Shown here in pieces: positions 35,542-44,132 of a stretch of 64,000 nucleotides of DNA. The position numbers and the translations under genes are program-made. Source of the DNA: Streptomyces sp. MUM 2J (GTDB lineage: Bacteria > Actinomycetota > Actinomycetes > Streptomycetales > Streptomycetaceae); NCBI RefSeq assembly GCF_022414535.1, contig NZ_JADWYM010000011.1, positions 62,001 to 126,000 of the forward strand, read 5' to 3'. The stretch's first letter is position 1. Each line of letters starts with the position of its first letter. Below the pieces are notes generated by a model. It searched no databases and had not been told where the DNA came from. It saw only the letters and a list, made by a program, of their open reading frames with translations.

Positions 35542-38298
35542 ATGAAACAGCAGGGTGTGCACCCCGGGGACGCGGAGGGCAGCTCTGGCGTGGCGTCACG
35601 CCCCGGCACCGAGGGCCAGGACGGCCGGCACGACCAGGACGCCACGGAACCGGACACCCCGCACGACCGGAGCGACGACGCGTCCGCCCCCGGCGAGACT
35701 CGTGAGGTGGTGCACATCGACGAGGTGGAGGGCGACGAACCGCTGCTCCCCGCGCGCGTGCACCGCCCCTCGGACCTCATGCGGCTCCTGGTGGGGGTGC
35801 TCGCCATCGCGGTCCTGCTCGGGATCGCGGCCTTCGCCCACGGCACGACCTCGGGGCTCGAACAGGACATCAACAAGGGCACCGGCCAGGCTCCCGATCT
35901 GCTCATCAAGATCGCGGGACTGGCCTCCAGCATCGCCATCCTGCTGGTGCCGGTCGCGTTCGCGATCGAGCGGCTGATCAAACGGGACGGGCTGCGCATC
36001 GCCGACGGAGTGCTGGCCGCCGTCCTCGCCCACGGTGTGACCCTCGCCACGGACCTGTGGGTGGCCAAGGCCGCGCCCGGCTCGATCCAGGAGGCGCTCA
36101 CCCAGCCCTCCCCCAGCGACATCCAGGCGCTGACGGACCCGGTCCACGGCTATCTCGCGCCGGTCATCGCGTACATGACCGCCGTCGGCATGTCCCGCAG
36201 ACCGCGCTGGCGGTCGGTGCTGTGGATCGTGCTGTTGCTCGACGCGTTCTCGATGCTCGTCACCGGCTACACGACCCCCTTCTCGATCATCCTGACGGTC
36301 CTCATCGGCTGGACGGTGGCGTACGGCACGCTCTACGCGGTCGGCTCACCCAACGTCCGTCCCACCGGCCAGACGCTGATGGCGGGCTTGCGGACCGTCG
36401 GCTTCCACCCGGTCAGCGCGGCCCGCGAGGACGCCGGGGAGGCCGCCGAGAACGCCGACCGCGGCCGGCGCTACTTCGTCACCCTGGAGGACGGCCCGCC
36501 GCTGGACGTGACGGTCGTGGACCGCGAGCAGCAGGCACAGGGCTTCTTCTACCGCGCCTGGCGCAATCTGACCCTGCGCGGCTTCGCCACCCGCAGCAGC
36601 CTGCAGTCGCTGCGGCAGGCCCTGGAACAGGAGGCACTGCTCGCCTACGCGGCCATCGCGGCCGGCGCGAACGCACCCAAGCTGATCGCGACCTCCGAAC
36701 TCGGTCCGGACGCCGTGATGCTCGTCTACGAGCACACGGGCGGACACACCCTGGACTCGCTGCCGGACGAGGAGATCACCGACGAGCTGCTGCGCAGTAC
36801 CTGGCTCCAGGTGCAGGCGCTGCAGTCGCGCCGCATCGCGCACCGCAGGCTGGCCGGTGACGCGATTCTGGTGGATCGTTCCGGCAAGGTGATCCTGACC
36901 GACCTGCGCGGCGGCGAGATCGCGGCTGGCGACCTGCTTCTGCGCATGGACGTCGCCCAGCTGGTGACCACGCTCGCCCTGCGGGTGGGCGCCGAACGGG
37001 CCGCGGCCTCCGCCGTGAGCGTGCTCGGCCCGGAAGCGGTCGCCGACTGCCTGCCGATGCTCCAGCCGATCGCCCTGACCCGCGACACGCGCGCGACGCT
37101 GCGGAAGCTGGCCCGGGAGCGCGCTCAGCGCGAGCGGGAGGCGGTCCTGGAGGCCTCCCGGCAGGCCAAGCTGGCCCGCGCGGAGACGGCCGGCGAGGAC
37201 GCGGAGACCGTGTCCGGCAAGAAGACGGCACGGGCGCACACGCGTGCGGAGAAGCGGGCCATCGACGAGGCCGCGGAGGAGGCACGCGAAGAGGACCTGC
37301 TCACGCAGATCCGGCACGAGGTGCTGCGCATCCGGCCCCAGGCCCCCGTCGAGCCCGCCCGTCTGGAACGCGTGCGCCCGCGCACGCTGATCAGCTTCAT
37401 CGCCGGCGCCATCGGCGCGTACTTCCTGCTCACTCAGCTCACCCACATCGAGTTCGGTCCGCTCATCGCCAACGCCAAGTGGGGCTGGGTCGCGGCGGCG
37501 GTGCTGTTCTCCTCGCTCAGCTACGTCGCTGCGGCCATGCAGCTGCTGGGGTTCGTACCGGAGCGGGTGCCGTTCCTGCGCGCCGTGGCGGCCCAGGTGG
37601 CCGGATCGTTCGTGAAGATCGTGGCACCGGCCGCGGTCGGCGGCGTGGCCCTCAACACGCGCTACCTGCAGCGGTCGGGGGTCCGTCCGGGACTGGCGGT
37701 GGCCAGCGTGGGCGCCTCGCAGCTCGTCGGGCTCGGCGCGCACATCCTGATGCTGCTGGCCTTCGGCTACCTCACCGGCACCGAGAAGACCCCGTCGCTG
37801 TCGCCGTCCCGCACGGTCATCGCCGGTCTGCTGACGGTGGCGGTGCTCGTGCTGGTGGTCACCTCGGTGCCGTTCCTGCGGAAGTTCGTGGCCACGCGCG
37901 TGCGGTCGCTGTTCGCCGGGGTCGTGCCGCGCATGCTCGACGTGCTCCAGCGCCCGCAGAAGCTGCTGACCGGCATCGGCGGGATCCTGCTGCTGACGGT
38001 CTGCTTCGTGATGTGCCTGGACGCCTCCATCCGCGCCTTCGGCAGCGAGTCCACGACGTTGAGCATCGCGAGCGTCGCCGTCGTCTTCCTCGCCGGCAAC
38101 GCCCTCGGCTCCGCGGCGCCGACCCCGGGCGGCGTGGGCGCCGTCGAGGCGACCCTGACCGTCGGCCTGATCGCCGTCGGACTGCCCAAGGAGGTCGCCG
38201 CGCCGGCCGTCCTGCTGTACCGGCTTCTCACGCTGTGGCTGCCCGTTCTGCCGGGCTGGCTGGCGTTCAACCACCTCACCCGCAAGGGCGCCCTGTAG
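35542..38298 (+). CDS. Membrane fusion: pseudokinase-like domain plus LPG-synthase/UPF0104 transmembrane domain
   Basis: A 918-residue polytopic protein. A disordered acidic N-terminus (residues 1-70) is followed by about six membrane helices (80-280). A cytoplasmic kinase-like lobe (residues 290-530) follows, with AHRRLAGDAILVDRSGKVIL then TDLRGGE where kinases have HxD...N and DFG. The catalytic Asp is missing, so it is probably a pseudokinase. A charged coiled-coil region lies around residues 530-600, and the last 300 residues form a lysylphosphatidylglycerol-synthase-type (UPF0104) eight-helix domain, known to flip lipids. No aminoacyl-transfer domain is present. GAAGAG precedes the ATG. 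Confidence 0.75.
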   Translation: MKQQGVHPGDAEGSSGVASRPGTEGQDGRHDQDATEPDTPHDRSDDASAPGETREVVHIDEVEGDEPLLPARVHRPSDLMRLLVGVLAIAVLLGIAAFAHGTTSGLEQDINKGTGQAPDLLIKIAGLASSIAILLVPVAFAIERLIKRDGLRIADGVLAAVLAHGVTLATDLWVAKAAPGSIQEALTQPSPSDIQALTDPVHGYLAPVIAYMTAVGMSRRPRWRSVLWIVLLLDAFSMLVTGYTTPFSIILTVLIGWTVAYGTLYAVGSPNVRPTGQTLMAGLRTVGFHPVSAAREDAGEAAENADRGRRYFVTLEDGPPLDVTVVDREQQAQGFFYRAWRNLTLRGFATRSSLQSLRQALEQEALLAYAAIAAGANAPKLIATSELGPDAVMLVYEHTGGHTLDSLPDEEITDELLRSTWLQVQALQSRRIAHRRLAGDAILVDRSGKVILTDLRGGEIAAGDLLLRMDVAQLVTTLALRVGAERAAASAVSVLGPEAVADCLPMLQPIALTRDTRATLRKLARERAQREREAVLEASRQAKLARAETAGEDAETVSGKKTARAHTRAEKRAIDEAAEEAREEDLLTQIRHEVLRIRPQAPVEPARLERVRPRTLISFIAGAIGAYFLLTQLTHIEFGPLIANAKWGWVAAAVLFSSLSYVAAAMQLLGFVPERVPFLRAVAAQVAGSFVKIVAPAAVGGVALNTRYLQRSGVRPGLAVASVGASQLVGLGAHILMLLAFGYLTGTEKTPSLSPSRTVIAGLLTVAVLVLVVTSVPFLRKFVATRVRSLFAGVVPRMLDVLQRPQKLLTGIGGILLLTVCFVMCLDASIRAFGSESTTLSIASVAVVFLAGNALGSAAPTPGGVGAVEATLTVGLIAVGLPKEVAAPAVLLYRLLTLWLPVLPGWLAFNHLTRKGAL

Positions 38299-38370
38299 CA
38301 GGTGCGGCCCGCGTACCTCGTACGGCCCGCGTCCCGCGCGCGTGCGCGCGGCACGCAGCAGGATGGGGCC

Positions 38371-39918
38371 ATGCCCAACCCCTCCCGGCTGCGCGCCGCC
38401 GCCCTGACCGCCACGCTGCTGCTGACGTCCCTGCTGGCGGGGTGCAGCGACACCGCCGAAGCAGACGACGACCTGACGGCCCAGGAGCTGAACTGGGAGG
38501 ACTGCCCGGCCCCGTCCGCGGCGGAGGGCGGCGGCGCGGCACCCTCGCCGCTCCCGGACGGCGCCTCGTGGCAGTGCGCCACCATGAAGGCGCCGCTGAA
38601 CTGGGACGACCCCCGGGGCGAGACGATCGGCCTGGCACTGATCCGGGCGAAGACCTCGGGCGACGAGAGCCGGCGCATCGGCTCGCTCGTCTTCAACTTC
38701 GGTGGCCCCGGCGGCTCGGGCGTCACCACCCTGCCCGCCTTCGGCGAGGACTACGCTGCCCTGCGCACCCGCTACGACCTGGTCAGCTTCGACCCGCGCG
38801 GGGTCGGGCGCAGCGCCCCCGTGAAGTGCGAGGACGACCAGCAGCTCGACGCGTACTTCCAGCAGGACGCGACCCCGGACGACGCGGCCGAGCGCGCAAC
38901 CCTGCTGGAGAACACGCGCCGGTTCAACGCGGCCTGTGAGAAGAACTCCGAGCAGATCCTGCCGCACGTGCGCACCACCGACGCCGCCCGCGACATGGAC
39001 CTGATGCGCCAGGTCCTCGGCGACGACAAGCTGTACTACTTCGGCATCTCCTACGGCACCGAACTCGGCGGCGTCTACGCCCACCTGTTCCCCGGCCGCG
39101 TGGGCCGGGCCGTCTTCGACGCGGTCGTCGATCCGACGCAGACTCCCGAGCAGGGGTCCCTGGGGCAGGCGAAGGGCTTCCAGCTCGCACTCGACAACTT
39201 CGCCGAGGACTGCACGTCGCAGCAGGAGGACTGCCCCGTCGGGGACACCCCGCAAGACGTCCAGGACCGCATCGCGAAGCTGCTGGCGGACCTGGACAGC
39301 AAGCCGATCCCCGGTGTCTTCCCGCGTGAGCTGACCCAGACCGACGCCACCAACGGCATCGCACAGGCTCTGTACTCGAAGGACTTCTGGCCGTATCTCA
39401 CCGAGGGGCTGGACCAGGCCTACGGCGGCGACGGCAGCATCCTCATGGCCCTGTCGGACTCGCTGAACGGCCGCAACGAGAACGGCGAGTACAGCAACAT
39501 CGCCGCCGCCAACGCCGCCATCAACTGCGCCGACGAGAAGCCCCGGTACGACACCGCCTACGTGGAGCAGAGACTGCCGGAGTTCCGGACAGCCTCACCA
39601 CTGTTCGGCGCCTACCTCGCCTGGGGCATGCTCAGCTGCACGGACTGGGCCGTGCCCGGCGCCGCCGATCACCCCGACGTGAGCGCGCCGGGCTCGGCGC
39701 CGATCCTCGTCGTCGGCAACACCGGTGACCCGGCCACGCCCTACGAGGGGGCGCGGAAGATGGCGCAGGCGCTCGGCGACGGGGTCGGCGTGGAGCTGAC
39801 GTACAGGGGCCAGGGGCACGGCGCGTACGACAGCAAGAACCCCTGCGTGCAGAGCGCGGTGAACGGCTACCTGCTGGAGGGGAAGGTGCCCGACGCCGGG
39901 ACCGTCTGCGGCCCGTGA
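38371..39918 (+). CDS. Secreted tripeptidyl aminopeptidase-type lipoprotein (S33), copy 1
   Basis: A 515-residue alpha/beta-hydrolase peptidase of the Tap/SlpD/SlpE type. A lipoprotein signal peptide ends in LLAGC (C25). The oxyanion stretch is FGGPGGSGV, the nucleophile elbow GISYGTELGG, the catalytic Asp in NTGDPATPYEGA and His in QGHGAY. Such enzymes remove tripeptides from the N-terminus of extracellular proteins. The ATG has GGATGGGG just upstream. The next gene is a close paralogue in tandem. Confidence 0.9.
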   Translation: MPNPSRLRAAALTATLLLTSLLAGCSDTAEADDDLTAQELNWEDCPAPSAAEGGGAAPSPLPDGASWQCATMKAPLNWDDPRGETIGLALIRAKTSGDESRRIGSLVFNFGGPGGSGVTTLPAFGEDYAALRTRYDLVSFDPRGVGRSAPVKCEDDQQLDAYFQQDATPDDAAERATLLENTRRFNAACEKNSEQILPHVRTTDAARDMDLMRQVLGDDKLYYFGISYGTELGGVYAHLFPGRVGRAVFDAVVDPTQTPEQGSLGQAKGFQLALDNFAEDCTSQQEDCPVGDTPQDVQDRIAKLLADLDSKPIPGVFPRELTQTDATNGIAQALYSKDFWPYLTEGLDQAYGGDGSILMALSDSLNGRNENGEYSNIAAANAAINCADEKPRYDTAYVEQRLPEFRTASPLFGAYLAWGMLSCTDWAVPGAADHPDVSAPGSAPILVVGNTGDPATPYEGARKMAQALGDGVGVELTYRGQGHGAYDSKNPCVQSAVNGYLLEGKVPDAGTVCGP

Positions 39919-40061
39919 TCCCGGACACTTCCCGGCCGAACCAGCAAAGTGCCAGGTCAGATGGTTATCCACAGGCTCGGACGGGTGAGCTGTGATCCGC
40001 CTACTATGACCTGACCGCCGTCCGACGCCCGATGCGGACGGCTCACGAGGGGGGAAGACAC

Positions 40062-41615
40062 ATGGTGCGAGTGGCTCGGTGGACGGCGGTCGGTGCCGCC
40101 GCCGCACTGCTGGTGGCGGGGTGCAGCAGCGGATCGTCGTCGCCCGAGGACGGCAGGAGCGGGGGGCGGAGCCCGGGGACGGGCAGCGCGTCCGCCCCGT
40201 CCGGCTCCGCGGCGGAACTGCCGTCGTCGCTGACCTCGCAGAAGCTCGGCTGGGGGCGCTGCCGGGGCACCGCGGACTCCCCCGCGCCCGGCGGTGACTG
40301 GCAGTGCGCGACACTCAAGGTCCCCCTGGACTGGTCGAAGCCCGGCGGGGAGACCATCGGGCTCGCCCTGATCAGGGAGAAGGCCCGGGGCGGCGACCGC
40401 ATCGGATCACTGCTCTTCAACTTCGGCGGCCCCGGCGGCTCCGGTGTGGCCACCATGCCGGCCTACGCCTCGCTCGTCTCCTCGCTGCACGAGCGGTACG
40501 ACCTGGTCAGCTGGGATCCGCGCGGTGTCGCCGCCAGCCACGGCGTGCGCTGCCGCAGCGATGACAGGATCCAGGCCGCCGAATCCATCGACGCCACCCC
40601 CGACACCCCGGCCGAGGAGGCGGCCTACCTCAAGGACGCCGCCGACTTCGGCAAGGGCTGCGAGAAGGCCGCGGGGAAGCTGATGGCACACGTGTCGACC
40701 ACGGACACCGCCCGCGACATGGACCTGATGCGCCAGGTCCTCGGCGACGACAAGATGCACTACTTCGGCATCTCCTACGGCACCGAACTCGGCGGCGTCT
40801 ACGCCCACCTGTTCCCCGGCCGCGTGGGCCGGCTGGTGCTGGACGCGGTCGTCGACCCGAGCGCCGACACCGTCGGCCACGCCGAGAACCAGGCACGCGG
40901 CTTTCAGCGCGCCCTGGAGGACTACCTGAAGTCGACCGGCCAGGATCCCGACCGGGGCAGCCGGAGGATCGCGGCGCTGCTGAAGCGGCTCGACGCCGAG
41001 CCGCTGCCGACCTCCTCGGGCCGGAAACTGACGCAGACCCTCGCCGTCACGGGCATCGTCCTGCCGCTCTACAGCCAGGACAGCTGGCCGAGCCTGACCA
41101 GCGCCCTGAAGGCGGCCGACGAGGGCGACGGCTCCGAGCTGCTGGCCCTCGCCGACGGCTACAACGATCGCGACGGCTCGGGGCACTACGGCACCACGAC
41201 CCACTCGCAGCGGGTCATATCGTGCCTGGACGACAAGCAGCGGCCGACGGTGGCCGAGACGAAGAAGCGGCTGCCGGAGTTCGAGAAGATCTCCCCCGTC
41301 TTCGGGTCCTTCCTCGGCTGGGACACGGCCGGCTGGTGCCACGACTGGCCGGTGCCAGGCCAGTACGACACCCCGGAGGTGAGCGCGCCGGGCTCGGCGC
41401 CCATCCTCGTCGTCGGCAACACCGGCGACCCGGCCACGCCCTACGAGGGCGCCCGGCGGATGGCGCAGGAACTGGGCAAGGGCGTCGGCGTGGTGCTCAC
41501 CTGGAAGGGCGAGGGACACGGGGCCTACGGCAGCGGCAGCGGCTGCGTGGACTCGACGATCGACGCTTACCTGCTGAAGGGCGCGGTGCCGCAGGACGGC
41601 AAGGTCTGCTCCTGA
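40062..41615 (+). CDS. Secreted tripeptidyl aminopeptidase-type lipoprotein (S33), copy 2
   Basis: A 517-residue paralogue of the preceding gene. The signal peptide ends in LVAGC (C21), followed by a Ser/Gly-rich tether. The same Ser (GISYGTELGG), Asp (GDPATPYEGA) and His (EGHGAYG) triad is present, and several blocks are identical at the DNA level with copy 1, for example around the nucleophile. GAGGGGGGAAG is a very strong ribosome-binding site. It has its own 143-bp upstream region, containing TACTAT as a possible -10, so the two copies may be regulated separately. Confidence 0.9.
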   Translation: MVRVARWTAVGAAAALLVAGCSSGSSSPEDGRSGGRSPGTGSASAPSGSAAELPSSLTSQKLGWGRCRGTADSPAPGGDWQCATLKVPLDWSKPGGETIGLALIREKARGGDRIGSLLFNFGGPGGSGVATMPAYASLVSSLHERYDLVSWDPRGVAASHGVRCRSDDRIQAAESIDATPDTPAEEAAYLKDAADFGKGCEKAAGKLMAHVSTTDTARDMDLMRQVLGDDKMHYFGISYGTELGGVYAHLFPGRVGRLVLDAVVDPSADTVGHAENQARGFQRALEDYLKSTGQDPDRGSRRIAALLKRLDAEPLPTSSGRKLTQTLAVTGIVLPLYSQDSWPSLTSALKAADEGDGSELLALADGYNDRDGSGHYGTTTHSQRVISCLDDKQRPTVAETKKRLPEFEKISPVFGSFLGWDTAGWCHDWPVPGQYDTPEVSAPGSAPILVVGNTGDPATPYEGARRMAQELGKGVGVVLTWKGEGHGAYGSGSGCVDSTIDAYLLKGAVPQDGKVCS

Positions 41616-41616
41616 C

Positions 41617-41671
41617 GGCGGGGCCGCCCGGTGGACCCGGGCGTCCACCGGGTCCACCGGCCGGCCCCGCC
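41617..41671 (+). terminator. Nested hairpin terminator after peptidase 2
   Basis: An outer 9-bp stem (41617-41625 with 41663-41671) encloses an 11-bp stem (41630-41640 with 41648-41658), starting just after the stop codon. Confidence 0.65.
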
Positions 41672-41679
41672 ACGGTCTG

Positions 41680-41965
41680 CGGGCTGGAAGACGCCCTGGC
41701 CGGGGGTCAGGAGGTGGCGCGGGTCGTACCGGCAGCACGCCTCCGCCAGCCCCGGCCAGGCATCCCGGAACTGGATCCGCCAGTCCTCCCGGCTGAAGGG
41801 GATGCTCCCGACGGGGTACTGGGCGCCGCCGGCCGCGGCCTCGTAGGCGGCGGCCGACGGCGGCACTGCCGTCGGGCGGAGTGGCCGGCAGGACGTCGAA
41901 GAGGTACGGCAGCGGATCGTCCGGGACGCGGAAGAGCGACGTGGTGAGGCGGTCGTGCCGTATGC
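41680..41965 (-). pseudogene. Remnant of a FAD-linked oxidase (berberine-bridge/cytokinin-dehydrogenase-like), C-terminal part
   Basis: The reverse strand encodes TTSLFRVPDDPLPYLFDVLP in one frame and, after a one-frame shift near 41866, AYEAAAGGAQYPVGSIPF...DPRHLLTPGQGVF in another. Joined, these match the C-terminal cap of FAD-dependent oxidoreductases of the PCMH/BBE type, which end in YP-x-GxIPF and LTPGQGxF. No FAD-binding domain or start lies upstream, so only about 95 codons of a frameshifted, 5'-truncated gene remain. The rest of the 41616-42141 gap holds two terminators. Confidence 0.6.
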
Positions 41966-42070
41966 GGAGCGCCCGACTACGGCTCCCTCGCTTCCCCGCC
42001 CCGCTCTCCCCGGCCGCCCCGCTTGAGGTGGTGCTCGACCGGGGCGGCCGGGTGTCAGGTCGGCAATGAC

Positions 42071-42112
42071 AGAAGCCCACGGCCTCTGAGCTGGCCAGAG
42101 ACGTGGGCTTCT
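42071..42112 (-). terminator. Terminator of moeZ
   Basis: An outer 10-bp stem (42071-42080 with 42103-42112) and an inner 5-bp stem (42084-42088 with 42096-42100) lie 30 bp after the moeZ stop codon. Confidence 0.7.
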
Positions 42113-42141
42113 TCAGCCTCGCCGGTCGGCGAGGGCGGTGG

Positions 42142-43320
42142 TCAGTAGACCGGCTTGTGCGGCTCGATCTGGTTGACCCAGCCGATCACACCGCCGCCGA
42201 CGTGGACGGCGTCGGAGAACCCGGCGGACTTCAGAACGGCGAGGACCTCCGCACTGCGGACACCCGTCTTGCAATGCAGGACGATCTTCTTGTCCTGCGG
42301 GAGGCTCTCCAGGGCGGTTCCCATGAGGAACTCGTTCTTCGGGATCAGCCTGGCGCCCGGGATGCTCACGATCTCGTACTCGTTGGTCTCGCGGACGTCG
42401 ATGATCTCGATGTTCTCGCCGCCGTCGATCCACTCCTTGAGCTGCTTGGGAGTGATCGTCGCGCCGGCCGCCGCCTCCTGGGCCTCCTCGGACACGACGC
42501 CGCAGAAGGCCTCGTAGTCGATGAGCTCGGTGACGGTCGGGTTCTCGCCGCAGACCGCGCAGTCGGGGTCCTTGCGGACCTTGACCTGGCGGTACTGCAT
42601 CTCCAGGGCGTCGTAGATCATCAGGCGGCCGACCAGCGGCTCACCGGTGCCGGCGAGGACCTTGATCGCCTCGGTGACCTGGATGGAGCCGATCGACGCG
42701 CACAGCACGCCGAGGACGCCGCCCTCGGCGCAGGAGGGAACCATGCCGGGGGGCGGGGGCTCCGGGTAGAGGCAGCGGTAGCAGGGGCCGTGCTCGGACC
42801 AGAAGACGGAGGCCTGGCCGTCGAAGCGGTAGATCGAACCCCACACGTACGGCTTGTTGAGCAGCACGCACGCGTCGTTGACCAGGTAGCGGGTCGCGAA
42901 GTTGTCCGTACCGTCGACGATCAGGTCGTACCGGCTGAAGATGTCCATCACGTTGTCGGCTTCCAGCCGCTCCTCGTGAAGGATCACGTTCACGTACGGG
43001 TTGATGCCCTTGACGGTGTCACGCGCGGACTCCGCCTTGGAGCGGCCGATGTCGGCCTGGCTGTGGATGATCTGGCGCTGCAGGTTGGACTCGTCGACCT
43101 CGTCGAACTCCACGATGCCGAGCGTGCCCACGCCCGCGGCGGCCAGGTACATCAGCGCCGGCGAGCCCAGGCCGCCGGCGCCCACACAGAGCACCTTGGC
43201 GTTCTTCAGCCGCTTCTGCCCGTCCATCCCCACGTCGGGGATGATCAGGTGGCGGGAGTACCTGCGGACCTCGTCTACGGTGAGCTCGTCAGCCGGCTCG
43301 ACCAGGGGTGGCAGCGACAC
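42142..43320 (-). CDS. moeZ: Adenylyltransferase/sulfurtransferase MoeZ (MoeBR)
   Basis: A 392-residue fusion of an E1-like MoeB domain and a rhodanese domain. The ATP site is GAGGLGSP (residues 47-54), ESNLQRQ supplies the catalytic Arg, and structural zinc uses CYRC...CAVC. The rhodanese active loop is HCKTGVRS with the persulfide-forming Cys. MoeZ adenylates and thiocarboxylates small ubiquitin-like sulfur carriers for molybdopterin, cysteine and some secondary-metabolite pathways. It may serve the moaE encoded in this window. The GTG start has GGAG 8 nt upstream. Confidence 0.94.
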   Translation of the reverse strand: MSLPPLVEPADELTVDEVRRYSRHLIIPDVGMDGQKRLKNAKVLCVGAGGLGSPALMYLAAAGVGTLGIVEFDEVDESNLQRQIIHSQADIGRSKAESARDTVKGINPYVNVILHEERLEADNVMDIFSRYDLIVDGTDNFATRYLVNDACVLLNKPYVWGSIYRFDGQASVFWSEHGPCYRCLYPEPPPPGMVPSCAEGGVLGVLCASIGSIQVTEAIKVLAGTGEPLVGRLMIYDALEMQYRQVKVRKDPDCAVCGENPTVTELIDYEAFCGVVSEEAQEAAAGATITPKQLKEWIDGGENIEIIDVRETNEYEIVSIPGARLIPKNEFLMGTALESLPQDKKIVLHCKTGVRSAEVLAVLKSAGFSDAVHVGGGVIGWVNQIEPHKPVY

Positions 43321-43382
43321 GGGGACTCCGTTGGTCGGTCAATCACTACGGTTGTTCTGCCGTAACACTGCCACGCGCTCTT

Positions 43383-44132
43383 TCATTCCGAGACACCTGT
43401 TCCGATCCGCGAGACGATTTCGTCCCAGAAGCCGGGCATGGTCTCCCAGGGGTCGACCCGGCCACCGCGATCGGTGCGGTCGGTGAAGTAGATCGTGGCC
43501 GCGCCGTGCCACCGTGCGATGCGCAGCGCCTCCTCCAGGTGGGGGCGGGGCACTCCGTGGACGAAGTGGCAGAAACGCTCCGGAGAATGCTCTGCGGTCC
43601 ATTCGGCCGCCTGCGACCAGCGGTAGTCGTTCCAGGCGCCGGCGAAGGTCACCAGCTGGTCGGCGATCTCGGCGTAGCCGGGGTACGGGTGGGCGCCGTG
43701 ACCGAGGACGATGTGGGCGTCGTCACTCAGGCCGCGCAGCGCGCCCACCGTGTGACGGACGCCGGGGAGTTCGGCGCGTCCTGCGGGACAGCGCCGGAGA
43801 AGGAAGCCGTCGACCCGGTACCAGTCGAGGTACCGCTGTGCGTCGCCCCGCACAGCGCCCTGCGGGCGCAGGCCGGAGCCGGCGTCGAGGCGGCCGAGGA
43901 CGCGGACGCCGGAGTTGCGCAGGCGGCCGACGGCCTCCAGGCACTGCGGGTCGGGCCGGGTACCGGGCCCGTCGGCGACGTCCAGGACGACCCAGTGCAG
44001 GGGGGCGCCGGGCCGGGCCAGCTCGGCCCACTCGGCCCGGGCGAGCAGGGGGTGCGCGAGTCCGGGGACGCCGAAGCCGGCACGGATGTCGGTGCTCTGG
44101 GCACCCGCCGGGGTACTGGTCAGATACGGCAT
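43383..44132 (-). CDS. Spherulin-4 family (glycosidase-like TIM barrel) protein
   Basis: A 249-residue protein of the spherulation-specific family 4, a TIM-barrel group related to endo-alpha-galactosaminidase-type glycosidases. Landmarks are FGVPGLAHPLLA, VVLDVADGPG, GRLDAGSG, WYRVDGFLLR, IVLGHGAHPYPGYAEIAD and the end HGAATIYFTDRTDRGG. No signal peptide is visible. Its start lies 13 bp inside the epimerase gene, so it is coupled to it. In the PelF-like cluster it could process or recognise the glycan; that is inference. Confidence 0.8.
   Translation of the reverse strand: MPYLTSTPAGAQSTDIRAGFGVPGLAHPLLARAEWAELARPGAPLHWVVLDVADGPGTRPDPQCLEAVGRLRNSGVRVLGRLDAGSGLRPQGAVRGDAQRYLDWYRVDGFLLRRCPAGRAELPGVRHTVGALRGLSDDAHIVLGHGAHPYPGYAEIADQLVTFAGAWNDYRWSQAAEWTAEHSPERFCHFVHGVPRPHLEEALRIARWHGAATIYFTDRTDRGGRVDPWETMPGFWDEIVSRIGTGVSE

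Noticed and set aside
36346..39255. Long reverse-strand open frame opposite the pseudokinase-flippase and first peptidase
   Set aside because: It is antisense shadow. The forward frames contain signal peptide, catalytic triad and membrane helices, and the reverse frame has no recognisable domain.
39965..39973. DnaA-box-like TTATCCACA, and TTGTCCACA at 24359-24367
   Set aside because: Single isolated boxes are common. There is no cluster and no dnaA or dnaN nearby, so no origin is indicated.
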